Below, piece after piece: positions 10,842 to 23,504 of a stretch of 64,000 nucleotides of DNA (positions are counted from its first letter, which is position 1; every line of letters starts with the position of its first letter). The notes under the pieces were generated by a model that was given only the letters and a program-made list of their open reading frames with translations, had not been told where the DNA came from and ran no database searches. Origin of the DNA: Clarkia xantiana subsp. parviflora (Eukaryota > Streptophyta > Magnoliopsida > Myrtales > Onagraceae); NCBI GenBank assembly GCA_036873135.1, contig JAPTYO010000012.1:13152090-13216089 (forward strand), given 5' to 3'. The position numbers were made by a program, and so were the translations under genes.

Positions 10842-11556
10842 GTTGGGAATCGGGGCTTAGGGTTAGAGTACGAGCAACCAATCACTATAATATATCACAA
10901 GCCAACATGTATTATTCATTACGGGACATTGATTCAAGTATGAATCATTCGATACGGGACATATAACCGACATGAATTATCTGATACGGGACATATATTT
11001 ATCCAACACGAGTAATACGATACGAGACACGGGATATCGAATATGTTGATTTTGAGGCGCATACATACAGTCGCTTTCCGAAAAATGATATTTGCCTCCA
11101 CTCGTAAACGAGTTTTGCTAACGGGTTACTAGCAAATCATCTCCGAGGATACAACAAAATCAGTAGGTCTAACGAGTAGCAAAACCCGGAGACCTACCTA
11201 AGAACTTCTTAAGAACCAACATATTAATGGAAACCGCATGATCACATGAATCATACTTACTAGTGATTAAGTAAATAAATTTGTGGATGGTTTATTTGCC
11301 TAACATGCTAGCCTATTTATAGGCTAAAATATTAGCGACCAAAGGACACCAATTTTGGCGGCAAAATTCATTTTGATGTGTCATGGAACATTCATTGGTG
11401 ACCGTTGCACCATTACCCGCCAAAATATATTCTCTAGAAGATTCAACACGTGGTGTCACATTGTTCCTTAGCAATATACCGGTTCAACACATTCGCATGC
11501 AGACTATGTACATGATTATATATATTATAATCTATTTATATTATAAAATTCCAACA
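10842..11556 (-). repeat. probable LTR (solo or truncated), minus strand
   Basis: On the minus strand it starts TGTTGGAATTTT at 11556. A TATA box (CCTATAAATAGG, plus 11312-11322) lies mid-way. It ends near CCCAAC at 10842, abutting element H, so the ends form a TGTTGG/CCAAC(A) pair. An alternative inner end is TCAACA at 11044. I see no primer site, purine tract or target duplication, because H adjoins one side. Confidence 0.4.
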
Positions 11557-12128
11557 GTCCGCCTCGCCGAGGAAGTTGCCGGTGTTGACGAATAGAGGAG
11601 GCCGAAGAGTAAGATAGAGAGCTATGCAGCGGATACTGAAGAGGAAGAATCAGATCAGAAGGATCTGAAATGTATATAATCCATATATACTAATTAATTA
11701 ATAAGAAAAAGAAAATAGTTAACGGTGTTGATAGTAAGTAGACAGAGCTTATTTCGGGTTACTCGGATTTATACTCAGTATCCATCCGCTAGCAAGAAAA
11801 ATAGAATATTACAGTTTGATCCCTCCAAATTTTTAAGTCTGTATCAGTCTCTCTCCTAGCATGTGGGGTCCACCTGTAAAAGTACCACTACTTTTAAAGC
11901 TTTCTAGGCATTTCGAAGCAATCGATATAGAGACTAAAAAAATGGGTTAATTTTTATTTATTTACATAAAATTGAGGACCAACAAATAAATATTTAATTG
12001 TCTATGGAAAATAATTGATAATTTGCAAATAGAACATTTGTAAAGTTATAAATGGAGAAATCGGGTTAATTAATTAGTGGCGGTTTCTTTCATTGACTAT
12101 TTGACTTGCTGTATATATATATACTAGT
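11557..12128. other. unassigned spacer
   Basis: It includes a GC-rich 60-base patch (11557-11620), AT-rich DNA and a TA run near 12110. No feature I can name. Confidence 0.5.
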
Positions 12129-12924
12129 TGTTGTCGCATATACATTCCACGCGCACGACCCTAATGATGGATATTCGTCAGATATGAGTTCGTTTTACAT
12201 TCAAACGTCATCTACATGTCAGACCCACTAACTGCTTACGAATGCTTACCGCGAGTTAGAACGGTCCGAACACGCAACACGCACGTTCGGACCGAGACTC
12301 GTCCGGATTGTCACTACAATCTGGACTGGTCCGAATTGTCTCCACAATCCGGACCACACCAAATTGTCTCCATAATCCGGTGTGGTCCGAATTGTCGCCC
12401 TGCGACGCGTGTACCCTTGCGTGTTTTACACATGTACGAGTATTCCCACTGCCAATCTTGCTCAGATCCAATCCCAGTTCACGTTTTCTTATTAAACCGA
12501 GGTTGGACCGCTCATAACCGGGTTCGAGTCCAAAGTTCCCTATAAATAGGAGCCTTGGTCTCTATAAATAGGAGCCTTGTGAGCTCTCACTTCTCTCTAG
12601 ATTTATCTATCTAGAATTGATTCTCATTTAGGCATCGGAGATGGCTCATCGAGTACCACCCCCCTTGCGTGGTCTTAGTATTGCTCCTTGTGCAGGTGTT
12701 AGGAGGAGCACGCGCGGACAACACTCGCGAGTCCCGACAGCCCGACAAGACAACTGCACACATGGATACTCAAACACTTAGCCAAGGCTTGCAAACCTCT
12801 AACACTCCGACAGTCCGACACTCCTCCAATTCGACTGTCTGACACCCGTGAGCTTTAACAACCCGACGAGGATTCTATGCAACATTCCAAGGACCCGACA
12901 ACCCGGACGAGTCAGGTCCCAACA
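12129..12924 (+). repeat. 5' LTR of Tat-type gypsy element I
   Basis: 796 bp, TGTTGTCGC...CCCAACA. The upstream part (12290-12402) is a run of imperfect palindromes of TCCGGATTGTC type. There are two TATA boxes (TATAAAT at 12541 and 12563) in a 22-bp tandem duplication. Then comes the CATCGGAGATGG ... C-rich ... TGCAGG block typical of the Tat LTRs here. It is followed by a gypsy primer site. Confidence 0.82.
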
Positions 12925-12945
12925 TTGGCGTCGTCTGCAAGATTC
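12925..12945 (+). promoter_or_regulatory. primer binding site of element I
   Basis: TTGGCGTCGTCTGC directly after the LTR end. It is a variant of the TTGGCGCCGTC site used by elements A and J. Confidence 0.8.
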
Positions 12946-13980
12946 GAACAAAAAGCTATTACTCGCCTCCAAGAGCTAAATAGCCAATACAAACGTAGGC
13001 GCTCACAGAAACTTCCCAAGAGGAGATCCATCGTCTAGCACAAGAGACATGCAAAGACCAACACTGGAGTGCTACACTGTGCGACTCTGACGTCACGACC
13101 GCCGCTGTGGTGACTGCGTCTACCGCCGCCGCTTCAACGCTAACACTGTCACTGTTGCGACACCTGTTACCACCAACCATCGATGTTCGACCAACAGGTT
13201 TTACACATCGCTATCAATCCGGCCCGGCGAAGGGATCGCTATCACCGAAAATCGTTGTCAACCGAAGACACTAACGAGACGACCTAATCCAGACGCCATG
13301 GTCTGGGTACCAACGCAAAGCCCCCAGACGCTCGCTATCATGCCTATCGCAGGTGTATCCATTGCGGCAAGAACTATATATATACAATCTTATAATTGCA
13401 GGTCATACCAATGGGCGGTCAATGCAATAAAACTATATATTCAACACAAGGCTGACGAGACCTCCAATCGAGAAGCTCTAACGACCGACACAGGGAGTAA
13501 CCCCTTACTATAAAAACAATGTTATAAATATATAACTATTTCTATCTTATGACAAGGAAAAATTGGAATAAAAGCCAACACAAAGGGGGAAGACAAGACC
13601 TTCGAAAAGTCAGCCAAACTCTTAGTCGCCTTACCTCAACGAGCTGCATCCAACCACCAGCTATCAAACGCGCGCACCTCCAAAGTGTGTACATATTTAC
13701 AGCGCACCCAAATCATGGGTGTACAAGCGCTCAACCTCTGATTACGCACAAATAGGAGGCAATTGCGCAACAACCAACGTTAGACATAGCAACACCCTTG
13801 CCTCTATGTTAAGAGGTAAACAAGACCGCTCATGGCGGACGAAGCAAACAATGACAAAGTTTTCAAACCCCACCAATGGAGGGAAACAAACAATCGAAAC
13901 ATATGATCATCACCTGAATCGGACACGACACCTCAGTCCGTCGCGTCCGCGCAAAATCCTTAATATGCCCGATAATCCCA
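12946..13980 (+). other. internal region of element I, part 1
   Basis: No open frame resembling gag. It is interrupted at 13980 by copia C1. Removing C1 joins the sequence at a tccca/tcccc duplication to 22365. Element I therefore appears non-autonomous or heavily decayed. Confidence 0.6.
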
Positions 13981-14576
13981 TGTAAGCATATGGTGATGAG
14001 CGTCGTAAATGGAAGCCCATTATATGTATATGTTACCATAGAGAATTGGGTAAATGTCACATTAGGACATTGAGCCAGACTCAATTCCCAATTGACATGA
14101 GAGGTCCAAATTTGGGCCTCCCTATACATGTGGCCGGCCGAACTTATTAGTAGGGGTAAAGTGGGCTTTTGTCCACTTAACTCCTCCTATAAATAAGAGG
14201 TGTTATGGGTTTTATGAGGTTAATCTTTAACCCATCCTTATAGTGTTTTAGAGAGAAAAACCCTCATCCCCATAACACCACATCGGCCGAACCTCATAAC
14301 ACCAAGGGTGTGCCAATTTGCCTTCGAGCAAACACTCCGGAGATCCGTCCCTGCCAAGAATCGACCAGAGGCTTTGCTGTGGAGAATATACCGCACAGGG
14401 CTTCCTTAACAAGAACCTCTACGGGTGCCGACCGAAGGACCGTGAACTCCCTGCTGCTGGATCTTGGGACTACGGATTACGTCTGAGGTATGTGCGAATC
14501 TTCCGCTGCGTAATATCGATTACTAGCATGTACCATATTTATAGTATCAATTGTGATTATTCCCCGTAATCTAACA
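13981..14576 (+). repeat. 5' LTR of C1
   Basis: TGTAAGCATATGG...GTAATCTAACA. TATA box in CTCCTATAAATAAGAGG. Homologous to the LTRs at 21772, 22672, 45996 and 57371. Confidence 0.95.
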
Positions 14577-14577
14577 G

Positions 14578-14589
14578 TGGTATCAGAGC
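14578..14589 (+). promoter_or_regulatory. primer binding site of C1
   Basis: TGGTATCAGAGC one base after the LTR end, complementary to initiator Met-tRNA. Confidence 0.95.
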
Positions 14590-16660
14590 ATGTGTTAGGA
14601 GTTCATGATTTTGATAAATTGGTGTTCTTGAAAGTTTTTAAATTGGACCGAAAATTTTAAAAGGAAAATTAAATTTTTTTTTCAAAATTTTGGGTTGTTA
14701 ATGGTCCAAAATTTTCATGATGTTCTTAGGAAAATTTTATGTTCATGATCTTCAAGAAAAACATGTTTTTTTTTTAATCAAAATCGAACATTGAATTGTT
14801 GATCTCATTAAAATTTGATCTTGAAATTCGACCACTTGTTTCCAATAATGTGTTTTTGGCCGAAATCCTATGTAAATCAGAAGGTAAATTTTTTAATTTC
14901 TTAGGCACCAAGGTTGAAAAATCCGGCCGAAATATGCTAGGTATATTGTTTACCATATTTTAATTTTTATTCTAGGTAACAATATATCTATAATTGGAAA
15001 CATAAGGATAGATTCACATTAATATATAGAAATATATATATAACTATCAATATATCTAGATAATTAATAGGGTTAAAGATATTATTGATAGATTTAGTTA
15101 CCTAAAAGATTAAGAAAATATATTGTTAGTATATTTGTTACCCTATGTAAGATACTGACAATAAATAAATATATATATTATTGGTACCGAATTTTATATA
15201 TACATATATATATTGTTGATTATTTTTTTTTCTTAAAGATAGAATCTTGGCATTAAATATGTATATATTTAATGTTGGCCGAATTTTATATATATATATA
15301 TATATATTTAATATTAGAAATTATTTTATATAATTAATGTTACTTGGTGGCTAAGTTAAGATTTTAGTTGACATCAAAACCCTACTTAGCCCACAAGTAA
15401 ATGTTTCGGCCCAAACCCTTTGGATTAATTAATGAGCCGGTCCAATATACCAAATCGGGACGCTTAAACCGAACCGAAATTTCTTAATCGGTTCGACCTT
15501 GACGGGTCGGGTCGGACCGGGGTAACTAAGAGGATCTAACCGAACCGGTTTTGAGTGTTGAACCGAAACGAACCCTATTTTTATTGGACCGGTTCGGACC
15601 GAACCATATTTTGAAAATAAAACCGGACCGAACCAGATTTTACTGAACCAGACCCGAACCGGATTTTCTGGACCGAACAGAATCGAACCGGACCGAAATT
15701 GACTGAACCGAACCAAATTTTCAAAACCGAATTCAAGTCAATAAAATAAAATAGGGAGGTCAAGTTTTAAAATCCAAATGTTTTGAACCTTAAATGGCCT
15801 ACACATTGCTCAAGGGTTTATTATTATTTGCATAACAATTAAACCTTAATGCCTTGTTTCAATTATGGGGATGGATCTCGGAGATACATGTTTTTGAGAC
15901 TGGATTAATTAGTGGGCTGAAATGCAATTGTTTATTATTCGATATATATTCATGCATGATTAAAATTGTCGTCTTGACTAAGTCAAGCTAGCTGGATAAT
16001 GCATATTGGGGGCAGAGCCCTAGTTAAATATATGGTATGCGCACTAGGATATACATGCTGTGATTGTTAAAATTGCCTAGGAATCATGTCTAGAATGATG
16101 CGTAGTTGAATATAAGCATGAATTGCAAATCAGCCCCTAATGTTTAAAATATTTTAAAATAAAAAACCAATCGTCAAATATGTATGATTGATGTGGAAGT
16201 TTCATGTTTTGACACGTATGCTAGAATGTTGAGGATGTAGCCGCATTTAATAATTTACTTGGAAGTAGAATTATGTATGCAAGCATGAGTTCCTCGGAAC
16301 ATTAGATGCATGACGCGTAAACTTGAGTGCGGTTTGTGTTATGAATGTTACATGTGCATGATGATTTACATGGATGGTAGAATTGTATACGCATGATTAA
16401 TTCATCGGAATATTTTTTCCAAAATAAAAAGGGCCCTGGGAAAGCCAAAATCGGGTATGCTTATTTTAAAATTCCCGTTCCGGTAATTTGCGATTAAAAC
16501 CGTTTAAAAGACTGATCTATTGGATTGAAGACGACGGTAATGTGAACTCTTTCACAGCCATCTTCCATTGGTTTACTGGTGGTCGGTTGGTTTAGATGAC
16601 TGTGGAATCGTTACTTATCGCATTCTATCTTAATAGGTATCTGATGTATGCAATTCTTTC
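14590..16660 (+). other. untranslated leader of C1
   Basis: About 2 kb without a gene. AT-rich at first (TA microsatellite near 15285-15310). Then comes an island of ACCGAACCGG-type words (15435-15735), then sequence that matches the leader of E (63110-64000) in reverse orientation. Confidence 0.7.
15435..15735 (+). repeat. CCGAACCGGA low-complexity island in the C1 leader
   Basis: More than twenty variants of CCGAACC/GGTTCGG occur in 300 bp. The same island begins in the leader of E at the right edge (63895-64000), so it is a property of the family. Confidence 0.8.
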
Positions 16661-18659
16661 TCAAAATGTTATTGTCTCCCTGATTGTGCATAATCATCAA
16701 TGTGTGAGTTGGTTGAATCAGTGCGATTCGATATTCCGCGCAATCTTGATGGTATGAATTATGATGAATAAAAGTAGTATGTATTGAACTCTCTACTCCG
16801 AAAAGTAGAGAGGACAACTGCGGATGAATATAGTAATCTGTATGATTCTGACAATGAGAAATGAATGTGATAATTTGTTTCCCCAAGCATGGGAGTAGGT
16901 TTTTTGATGATCCACTGCGTATGTGGTGATGCATTAAACCTTGGTAAAAATGGGTTGAAGAAGACTTCAATTGCAACGAAACATTGTTACAGGTTGGTAT
17001 CCCTTTGCATCCGCCTCGGTGGAAGCAAGGATGCTAAAGCTAGAAATGTTTCGGTTGAACATGATGGTCTTCTCTCTTTTCATGGATGTTGGCGTAAAAC
17101 CTGCATCGGATCTTCAGAATGAAAGGTCAACATGGAAAAGATGTATATGGTTATCTGATGTTGAGAGGAATCAATGACCTTGAGCCTAATCAAGTATAGT
17201 AACCACAGCAGTAAAAGGGAAACCTTCTCTGCTCACCATACGGGGTTCGAAAGAAGTCAACCATGATCTGCATATCATAGAGAGAGAACTTGACCATAAA
17301 GGTCTTATATGATAATCCGGTGTGTTAAACCATGTTGATAAAGTGCGTATCAAGTACGCCTCGTAGGTCATGTGTATGAAGCTGTAAAATGTTTTATACA
17401 GACACAGATCATTTGATGTGATTCACTAGTGAATTTACTCAGATGTGATGTTCAACATGGCTTAAAGTTCTTGACTATCTATGCGACAATCATGGATCAA
17501 ATACGCGAACTTCAGATCAAGAACCCTACCATTGTCATTTATCTTTCGTTTGAATTACTAAAATTTTGGTTAGTTCGAGATTCAGATTTATTGAATAAAG
17601 TAGTTTCCGTTCGATTCGAAATGTGATCTACTTGTCAAAATTAATCGACCCAGTTAAATGGGATCGATCCGAAACGAAATTTCGACCAGGTAAAAGTGGT
17701 CGAATAAAACGAAATGATTCACGTACTCTGTCATCTCAGCCGGGACAACAGAACTGAACATACACATCGATTGCGTAGCTAGATCGAAATATTTAGTATT
17801 TCTTAACTATTAGTACTCCATTGAATGAAATAATCAGTAATGATATTCATGTGCGAAACTGATTGGATTAAATTAAATTAAATTCAGAAATGAAACGATT
17901 TACCATGGGTTAAAACTTCGGTAAATAGCGCCACGTGCGTGTGGACCTTGAAAGATGGAATACATTGTTTCAAAATACGAGTTTAATGATGAAGTGTTTA
18001 AATGATTAAGTGCTGAATTTTCGTTTGCATCCCTTCGGGAACAACTTATTGATAACATTTACATCTGTAAGAAGTATGCTTCATAAGCTACCACGACCTT
18101 GTAAAAGTATCAACTGACGCATAAGGTGAAAACCCAAAATACTCAGTTCGGAGATGGAATAAAATCTCCGAGATAAGTTTGCAAACGAAGAAGGATGAAG
18201 TCGGTTAAACGATTTTTCCTTCAATACGCCTTGAACTATAAGTCAAGCTAGGCATTCAAATCAAATGACACACTTCAAGAAACACAGTTCATAAACATAA
18301 TGTTAGAGTCAATCTATCAGCCGTTCCCTACGGGATGAAGAGAGATTATTCATATATATGTAAAACTGTGTTCCAATGAAATCGGTAAGACACGTCGCCA
18401 TAAAAAGCTAAAGAATGATAATGAGTCAAATCACATCATCACACGACATTAATTTGCGTATTAAACACGTATATGGACCAAGAGTACGTTAACTGCTCTT
18501 AGAAAATACCTGTTTACAGCTTGGGAAAGTGGTGTCGTGGTCGAACATGAGACATTACATCATTTGAGGTCGAATTTCCAATGCATGGTCAGTTTAAAAC
18601 AAATGTAGTCTTGATCGAACCGGAGCAGGATTAAACTGACAATCAGGTCCAACTTACTT
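16661..18659 (+). pseudogene. decayed gag-to-integrase segment of C1
   Basis: Placed by collinearity with E, where a gag start is readable at 62959 on the minus strand. In C1 only the first ~100 bases of that region (about 16660-16765) remain recognisable. The rest has stops in every frame. I cannot see protease or integrase motifs. Several blocks (for example around 17850-18250) match E in reverse complement, so the two copies share the same decayed or non-coding interior. Confidence 0.55.
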
Positions 18660-20643
18660 CGAGTGGGAGATTTGAACCGGCAACTCAAGTGAAAATATTT
18701 TCATAGTAAATCTAGTGGGAGGAATAAACCCTACCACATGTAATCACTGTTGCTGCAGAGACGTATCAAGTTGAACCTGATAGTCATGTTACTAAATGAA
18801 TCCAATAATGCCACAACTACCTTTACTACCCATTGTTCCCAGTGGGAGTGATCCTACCAACTTGGTTCCAGGTCTTACTGATCAAGGAATTCATCTCGAA
18901 AGTAAAACCCCGAGACCGAGAGGTTGTCCGAGGAAAGTTGTAGGTCAAGGTCCAAACACTGCTCTTGTTCCCAATGGGAGTGATGCTTTGACAAGAAGCA
19001 TTATTCCGAGTGGGAGAAACTTTTAGACTCAAGATGGGATAAACTAGCCTAGGCGAAAGTCAAAGGCATCGAACTTCTCCCAAGAAGTATTCCATCGAGA
19101 AGGGTGAAAACCTCACTCTAACAACTGTTGACGAGCATTGGAAAGGCCTTAAGTGGAGAAATGGAGGAAAAATATAATAGAGAGATCACCTAAATGAAAA
19201 CCATTATTGTCTACAATTGATTTACCTGCTAACCACACGGGCACAAGCATACGGTGAGTCCTGAAAAAGGAGACTCACCACTGATGGAAAAGGTCGGGCG
19301 ATACAAAACCCGACCTATTGCGAAAGGACGAACCCAACTTAACGGAGTGGACTTTGACGAAACAAACTCACAGACTGTGCGTAAAACCAAGGTTAGGGCC
19401 ATTTATGGTCCTGAACGCAGGTCTCGATTACAAGCTGCATTGAATAAATCTTAAAGACCGCGTTTCTCCTCGGAAACCTGGAGAATGAGATCTACATGGA
19501 GCAACGGGAGGATTTTATTACTCATGTTAACGAACGTAAAGTTTGCAAACTCCAGAGGTCCATTTACGGTCTTAAACAATCGTCTTGGCAATGGTACCGC
19601 GGATTCCACGAGGAAATCGTAGGAAAGAGATTCGTGAATCTTCACGAGGATCCGGCGTGTATTATAAGACCTCCGGGTCTAAGTATGTCATCTTAACCTT
19701 ATACGTGGATGACATACTCATTGCCGCAAAACGACGTGACTTTTATGAACAAGTCAAATTCTTGATTGGCATCTGTATTCGAGATGAAAGACATGGGAAA
19801 TGCCACATACATCTTAGGCATTAAAATTGCTAGAGATCGCGCTACCCGGAAATTATGTCTATCTCAAGAAGCTTATATCAACAAATTGTTGAAAATGTTC
19901 AGATTACAAGATGCCAAACCCGTGGATACGCCAGTAGCATTTGGGTGCGCACTGTCAAAACGTGACGGCCCCAAGAACCTGGCAGAGCGAGAACAGATGA
20001 AGGGTGCAGAGTATTTAAGCATGGTCGGTAGTCTCATGTACGCCATGCAATGCACCCGTCCGGACATCTGTTACGTCGTGGGCCTAGTAGCACGATTCCA
20101 ATTAGATCCTGGCTATCAACATTTAAAGGCTGTAAAAACGAATTATTCCTTATCTGAAAGGTACTGCCAACTACGCATTGTGCTATGAGGGCAGGGCGTT
20201 AGAATTGACCGGTTATAGTGACGCCGACCATGGCGGCGATCCGGATGATTGTAAGTCTACCACAGGAGGAGTCTTTCTCCTTACTAATGCCGCCATTTAA
20301 TGGACGAGCAAGAAGAAAACATGTGTCGCGCTGCCTACAATGGAATCAGAATTCGTTGCTCTCTCCAAAAACGCACAGGAAACGGTCTGGCTGAAAAGGC
20401 TTCTTACTGCACTGCTTGATGTTAAAGACGTGAATAAACCCGTCGTGGTACACACAGTAGGACTATAGTAGGACTAAACACATTGATGTGAAATATTTTT
20501 ATGCTAAATCTATGGTAGAAGAAAATACAATCACTTTGGGATACTTGTCCACTGATAAAATGGTTGCTGACCCATTAACTAAACCACTACGAAGGGAGAT
20601 ATTCGAAAAGTATGTGAAACTCCTTGGATTGCGTAGGGTTTAA
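18660..20643 (+). pseudogene. copia pol remnant of C1: linker, reverse transcriptase, RNase H
   Basis: Pieces occur in several frames. The linker has repeated VPSGSDPTN-type words (18796-19026). A reverse transcriptase start is degraded (RYKTRPIAKGRTQLNGVDFD near 19290). Then come VCKLQRSIYGLKQSSWQWY (19540-19600) and the intact catalytic motif LYVDDILIA (about 19700-19730). The C-terminal reverse transcriptase segment (19766-20110) reads MKDMGNATYILGIKIARD and KGAEYLSMVGSLMYAMQCTR. RNase H (20196-20643) reads GYSDADHGGDPDD and MESEFVALS, broken by a stop, and ends at LGLRRV. Frameshifts and stops make it non-functional. It is known that this polyprotein segment copies the RNA genome to DNA. 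Here it is only a relic. Confidence 0.88.
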
Positions 20644-21760
20644 AAGTGACATGTATCTGTGATAACATTTTGATAATTGAAAGTTACATTTTTAATAAAC
20701 GAGAGAATTGTAATCGAGTTTATTATCCATCGACGTCATAATGTTTGAATACATCAGATTTATGTTCTATAAACTAAGTCGTAGGAGGACGCAATCCTCT
20801 GCCAAACTATGTCGAATGTGGGCCTTACCTAGTCACACATGTACGGTCGTCTTGCGGTGGAGGGAAGGCCTCTACCAAGCAAGGCTGGCTAAGAATCAGG
20901 GGGATAAACCTGATTACGCGAGGCGATTATCTAGTTTCGAAGTAACTCGACATGATCTTCGCTTTGCAGATCGCCATGATGAACTTTGTTCGTCATAAAT
21001 CCACATTGTGGGCCAGATGAAAATCTGTGATAGCATGATATGACATATCCCATTCCTGTCAACTTAAAAGTTCAGGTATGCTATCGACGCGTGCTTCATA
21101 CTGCGCATGCCATGTTCGACCACGGGGTCACAGCTCGGTTGTTCTAGATAAGAATACTCGTAATTCTAACGGGCGCAAACTTCTTCACCTCAAGTGTGTG
21201 ATTGATCCTAGGAGCCTTATGAAGGGGCACCCAAAGTATCCTCACGGACTCAGAACTCAAATCTAAGGCCAGGCTCAATGTTCGCTTCCCTGCGTACGAG
21301 CGTAGTGCTGGAAAAAAAAGCCCAGTGACCACGTCTTTGGAAACTGGTTGGGTTTGACTAAGGATATGAGTGATGGGGATGGTCAAGCTCACATGTACTT
21401 CACCGACTCTTGTATTCACTAGGTGGCCACCAACCGGATATTAGTTGAAGGTTGTGAATACTTGTACGGATGCCTTGGAGAAGTGCTCCTATGCGGAGAC
21501 TAGGCAAATGGAGAATTAACAGTTGACCTAGGATGCAGCGCGACACTATATTGTTTATTACATGTTGATTGAAGAAAGGGAATCAACGTTCCGCGGGTGC
21601 TACAACACTCCTAACAGATGAGTAGCACGATGCTCGTCGTGTTCGCTAATCGCACGACAAACCTCATATGAACTATTCGGAAGAAAGGGCGAGATCAAAT
21701 GAGTGAAATGTTGATGCTGATTTGGACGACAATACATTAACTGGCACCTTCCCAGTCCGG
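20644..21760 (+). other. 3' untranslated region of C1
   Basis: No gene. It is conserved in D (46604-47694, reverse) and E (57981-59040, reverse), and in diverged form in H (about 9430-10356). It contains the ACTCCTAACAGATG motif near 21606. Small open frames here are chance. Confidence 0.7.
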
Positions 21761-21771
21761 CAAGTGGGATC
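21761..21771 (+). promoter_or_regulatory. polypurine tract of C1
   Basis: CAAGTGGGATC next to the 3' LTR. The D and E copies read GGCGAGTGGGAGC. Confidence 0.8.
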
Positions 21772-22364
21772 TGTAAGCATATGGTGATGGGCGCCGTAAA
21801 TGGAAGCCCATTATATGTATATGTTACCTGAGACAATTGGGTAAATGTCACATTAGGACATTGGGCCAGACCCAATTCCCAATTGACATGAGAGGCCCAA
21901 AATTGGGTCTCCTTGAACATGTGGCCGGCCGAACTTATTAGTAGGGGGTAAAGTGAACTTTTGTCCACTTTACTCCTCCTATAAATAAGAGGTGTTAGAG
22001 GTTTTATGAGGTTAATCCTTAATCCCTCAGAGTTTTTTAGAGAGAAAAACTCTTCTCCCTATAACACCACATCAGCCGAGCCTCATAACACCAAGGGTGT
22101 GCCAATTGCCTTCGAGCAAACACTCCAGAGATCCGTCCCTGCCAAGAATCGATCAGAGGATTTGCTTTGGAGAATATACCGCGTAGGGCTTCCTTAACAA
22201 GAACCTCTACGGGTGCCGACCAGAGGACCGTGAACTCCCTGCTGCAGGATCTTGGGACTACGGATTACGTCTGAGGTATGTGCAAATCTTCCGCTGCGTA
22301 ATATCGGTTACTAGTATGTACCATGTTTATAGTATTCGTAGTGATTACTCCCCGTAATCTAACA
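21772..22364 (+). repeat. 3' LTR of C1
   Basis: TGTAAGCATATGG...GTAATCTAACA, collinear with 13981-14576. Confidence 0.95.
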
Positions 22365-22671
22365 TCCCCAACCAGGGGCATGCACTGACTACACCTGTAT
22401 GAAGGGGCTTAAAGGCTTTTAACATCGCGTCGCGGTAATAAACAAGAGGGGGACACTATTCAAGTGACAACCCCACCACCACTGCGGAACGCAAACACCA
22501 ATCGACCTAACAACATGGGAAATAAGGATTCAAGATCGACTCCTACGTCATACGCACATCTGTGCCAGACCCATCACGCGGGGAAGGCGAGAGAGCTATC
22601 TCCGACATCCTACAAATACTCATTTGCCGAGTAAATAAGAAGGAGGTGACTCTAATACGGATGGGTATAAT
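22365..22671 (+). other. internal region of element I, part 2
   Basis: About 300 bp between C1 and C2. No gene recognised. Confidence 0.5.
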
Positions 22672-23504
22672 TGTAAGCATATGGTAATGGGCGCCGTAAA
22701 TGGTAGCCCATATTATGTATAGTTTACCTAATGAACTTGGGTAAATATAACATTAGAGTAATTGGGCTAGACCCAATTCCCAATTGACATGGGAGGCCCA
22801 ATTTTGGGCCTCCCAAAATACATAGGCCGGCTGAAACCCTAGGTGGGGTGAAGTGGACTTTTGTCCACTTTACTCCTCCTATAAATAAGAGGTGTTAGGG
22901 GATTTTTAGGGTTAATCATAGTTCACTCACAAGAGTGTTTTAGAGAGAAAAACCCTCCCCCCATAACACCCTAGTTCGGCCGAACCATATCCCTCACCAA
23001 GGGTGTGCCAAATTGCTTTCGAGCAAACTCTCCAGAGGTCCGTCCTCGTGCCATGAATCGATCAGAGGCTTTGCTGTGGAGCTTGCACCACGTAGGGCTT
23101 CTATAACAAGAACCTCTACGGGTCCCGACCGGAGGATCGTGAACATCCTCCTAAGAAGATCTTGGGTCTACGGATCACCTTAAAGGTATGTGCGAAACTT
23201 CCGCTGCGTAATTCTGATTACTAGTGTGTACCTTGTTTAATTATCCGTAATGATTACTCCCCATAATCTAACAGTGGTATCAGAGCATGTGTTAGGAGTT
23301 CATGATTTTGATAAATTGGTGTTCTTGAAAATTTAAAAAAAAAAAACCGAAAATTTTCATGATGTTATTGGTAAATTTGATGTTCATGATCTTCAAGAAA
23401 AGTGTAATATTTATCAAAGGTATGTGCGAAACTTCCGCTGCATAATTCCTATTACTAGCATGTACCTTGTTTAAGTATCCGTAGTGATTACTCCCCATAA
23501 TTTA
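22672..23504 (+). mobile_element. copia element C2, internally deleted
   Basis: A full C-family LTR (22672-23273) and primer site (TGGTATCAGAGC, 23275-23286) are followed by only about 125 bp of leader. Then come the last ~90 bp of a second LTR (from about 23414, AAAGGTATGTGCGAAACTT onward). Nearly the whole interior and most of the 3' LTR are lost. The left flank ends ataat. The right end is degraded, so the target duplication cannot be confirmed. Confidence 0.85.

Larger units (their letters stand above)
13981..22364 (+). mobile_element. Ty1/copia element C1, complete but decayed
   Basis: 8384 bp with LTRs of 596 and 593 bp, Met-tRNA primer site, purine tract and a pol remnant. The flanking 5-mers tccca (13976-13980) and tcccc (22365-22369) differ at one base, consistent with an old target duplication. 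It is inserted in element I. The LTRs differ at a modest number of positions, so it is not a very recent insertion. Confidence 0.92.

Noticed and set aside
12216..12545. Open frames on both strands in LTR I
   Set aside because: They overlap palindromic U3 repeats of an LTR and have no domain.
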